From contig DCDC01000053.1 in NCBI GenBank assembly GCA_002316225.1, positions 1 through 5,910 of the forward strand: a stretch of DNA of 5,910 bases, given 5' to 3'. Position numbers and translations under genes: made by a program. Source of the stretch: Firmicutes bacterium UBA1065 (GTDB taxonomy: Bacteria > Bacillota > Clostridia > Tissierellales > Sedimentibacteraceae). Below, piece by piece: positions 5,854 through 5,910 of the stretch; the stretch's first letter is position 1; the number at the start of each line of letters is the position of its first letter. Below the pieces are notes generated by a model. It was not told where the DNA came from. It searched no databases and saw nothing but the letters and a program-made list of their open reading frames with translations.

Positions 5854-5881
5854 GGTTTACATAATTAATATTATGTAAACC
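5854..5881. terminator. 12-bp perfect palindrome, probable terminator of the lipoprotein gene
   Basis: GGTTTACATAAT (5854-5865) pairs perfectly with ATTATGTAAACC (5870-5881) around TAAT, starting 11 bases after the stop. The bases that follow are T-rich but interrupted by A (TATATTATTTAATTTT), so termination may be inefficient or work in both directions. It could instead be an operator-like palindrome for a gene beyond the window. Confidence 0.55.
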
Positions 5882-5899
5882 TATATTATTTAATTTTAA

Positions 5900-5910
5900 G
5901 GGACGGTTCT
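5900..5910. repeat. Possible edge of another dispersed repeat
   Basis: The window ends in GGGACGGTTCT. From memory this resembles the arm of a palindromic GGGACGGTTCTTTTG-type repeat frequent in intergenic regions of Firmicutes and sometimes found near REP-associated transposases. Only 11 bases are present and the second arm lies outside the window, so this is a weak call. Confidence 0.3.

Noticed and set aside
1..5910. CRISPR array, tRNA or rRNA genes, phage or toxin-antitoxin genes
   Set aside because: No regularly spaced direct repeats, cloverleaf-like segments, rRNA-like sequence or matching protein families were seen on reading both strands.

Overview
The window looks like chromosomal DNA of a low-GC, Gram-positive anaerobe, most likely a member of the Clostridia. 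The evidence is the AT-rich, strongly purine-biased coding strand, AGGAGG-type ribosome binding sites, two lipoproteins with classical lipoboxes, a GerMN domain (typical of spore-forming Firmicutes), a LarA-family enzyme, and a composite inverted repeat of the GTCATCCTGAGCGAAG type common in such genomes. All genes that can be supported lie on the + strand. No taxon below class level can be supported.

Layout. (1) 1-1277: the last codons of a possible upstream gene, then a complete LarA-family nickel-pincer racemase/epimerase homologue with all main cofactor and catalytic residues in place. (2) 1278-1812: a 535-base gap. Its first part (1278-1407) holds an orphan Shine-Dalgarno sequence, an open stretch without a start codon and a 9-bp inverted repeat. 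The second part is a full regulatory leader: a sigma-A promoter (TTGACA, 17 bp, TATACT), a cobalamin riboswitch closed by a perfect 7-bp P1, two linker hairpins and an intrinsic terminator with a GAAA tetraloop and seven T. (3) 1813-4577: three tightly packed genes for a corrinoid ABC importer, namely a lipoprotein binding protein (BtuF-like), a FecCD permease (BtuC-like) and an ATPase (BtuD-like). The first two overlap by ATGA and the last two abut. (4) 4578-4828: a 66-bp imperfect palindromic repeat inside a larger composite, the operon terminator, and a -10 element for the next gene. (5) 4829-5842: a lipoprotein with a C-terminal GerMN domain, followed by a 12-bp perfect palindrome and what may be the first bases of another dispersed repeat.

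How it works together. The riboswitch identifies the transporter's likely cargo. When adenosylcobalamin or another corrinoid is abundant, transcription should stop at the terminator before btuF; when it is scarce, the importer is made. The binding protein captures the corrinoid outside the membrane, BtuC forms the channel and BtuD drives it with ATP. The LarA homologue and the GerMN lipoprotein appear to be separate transcription units with no demonstrated link to corrinoid uptake.

I see no clear new system here. The points most worth a second look are a possible antiterminator that re-uses the riboswitch core, the histidine- and tryptophan-rich positions of the binding protein, the unresolved substrate of the LarA homologue, the unassigned N-terminal domain of the GerMN lipoprotein, and the composite repeat after btuD.
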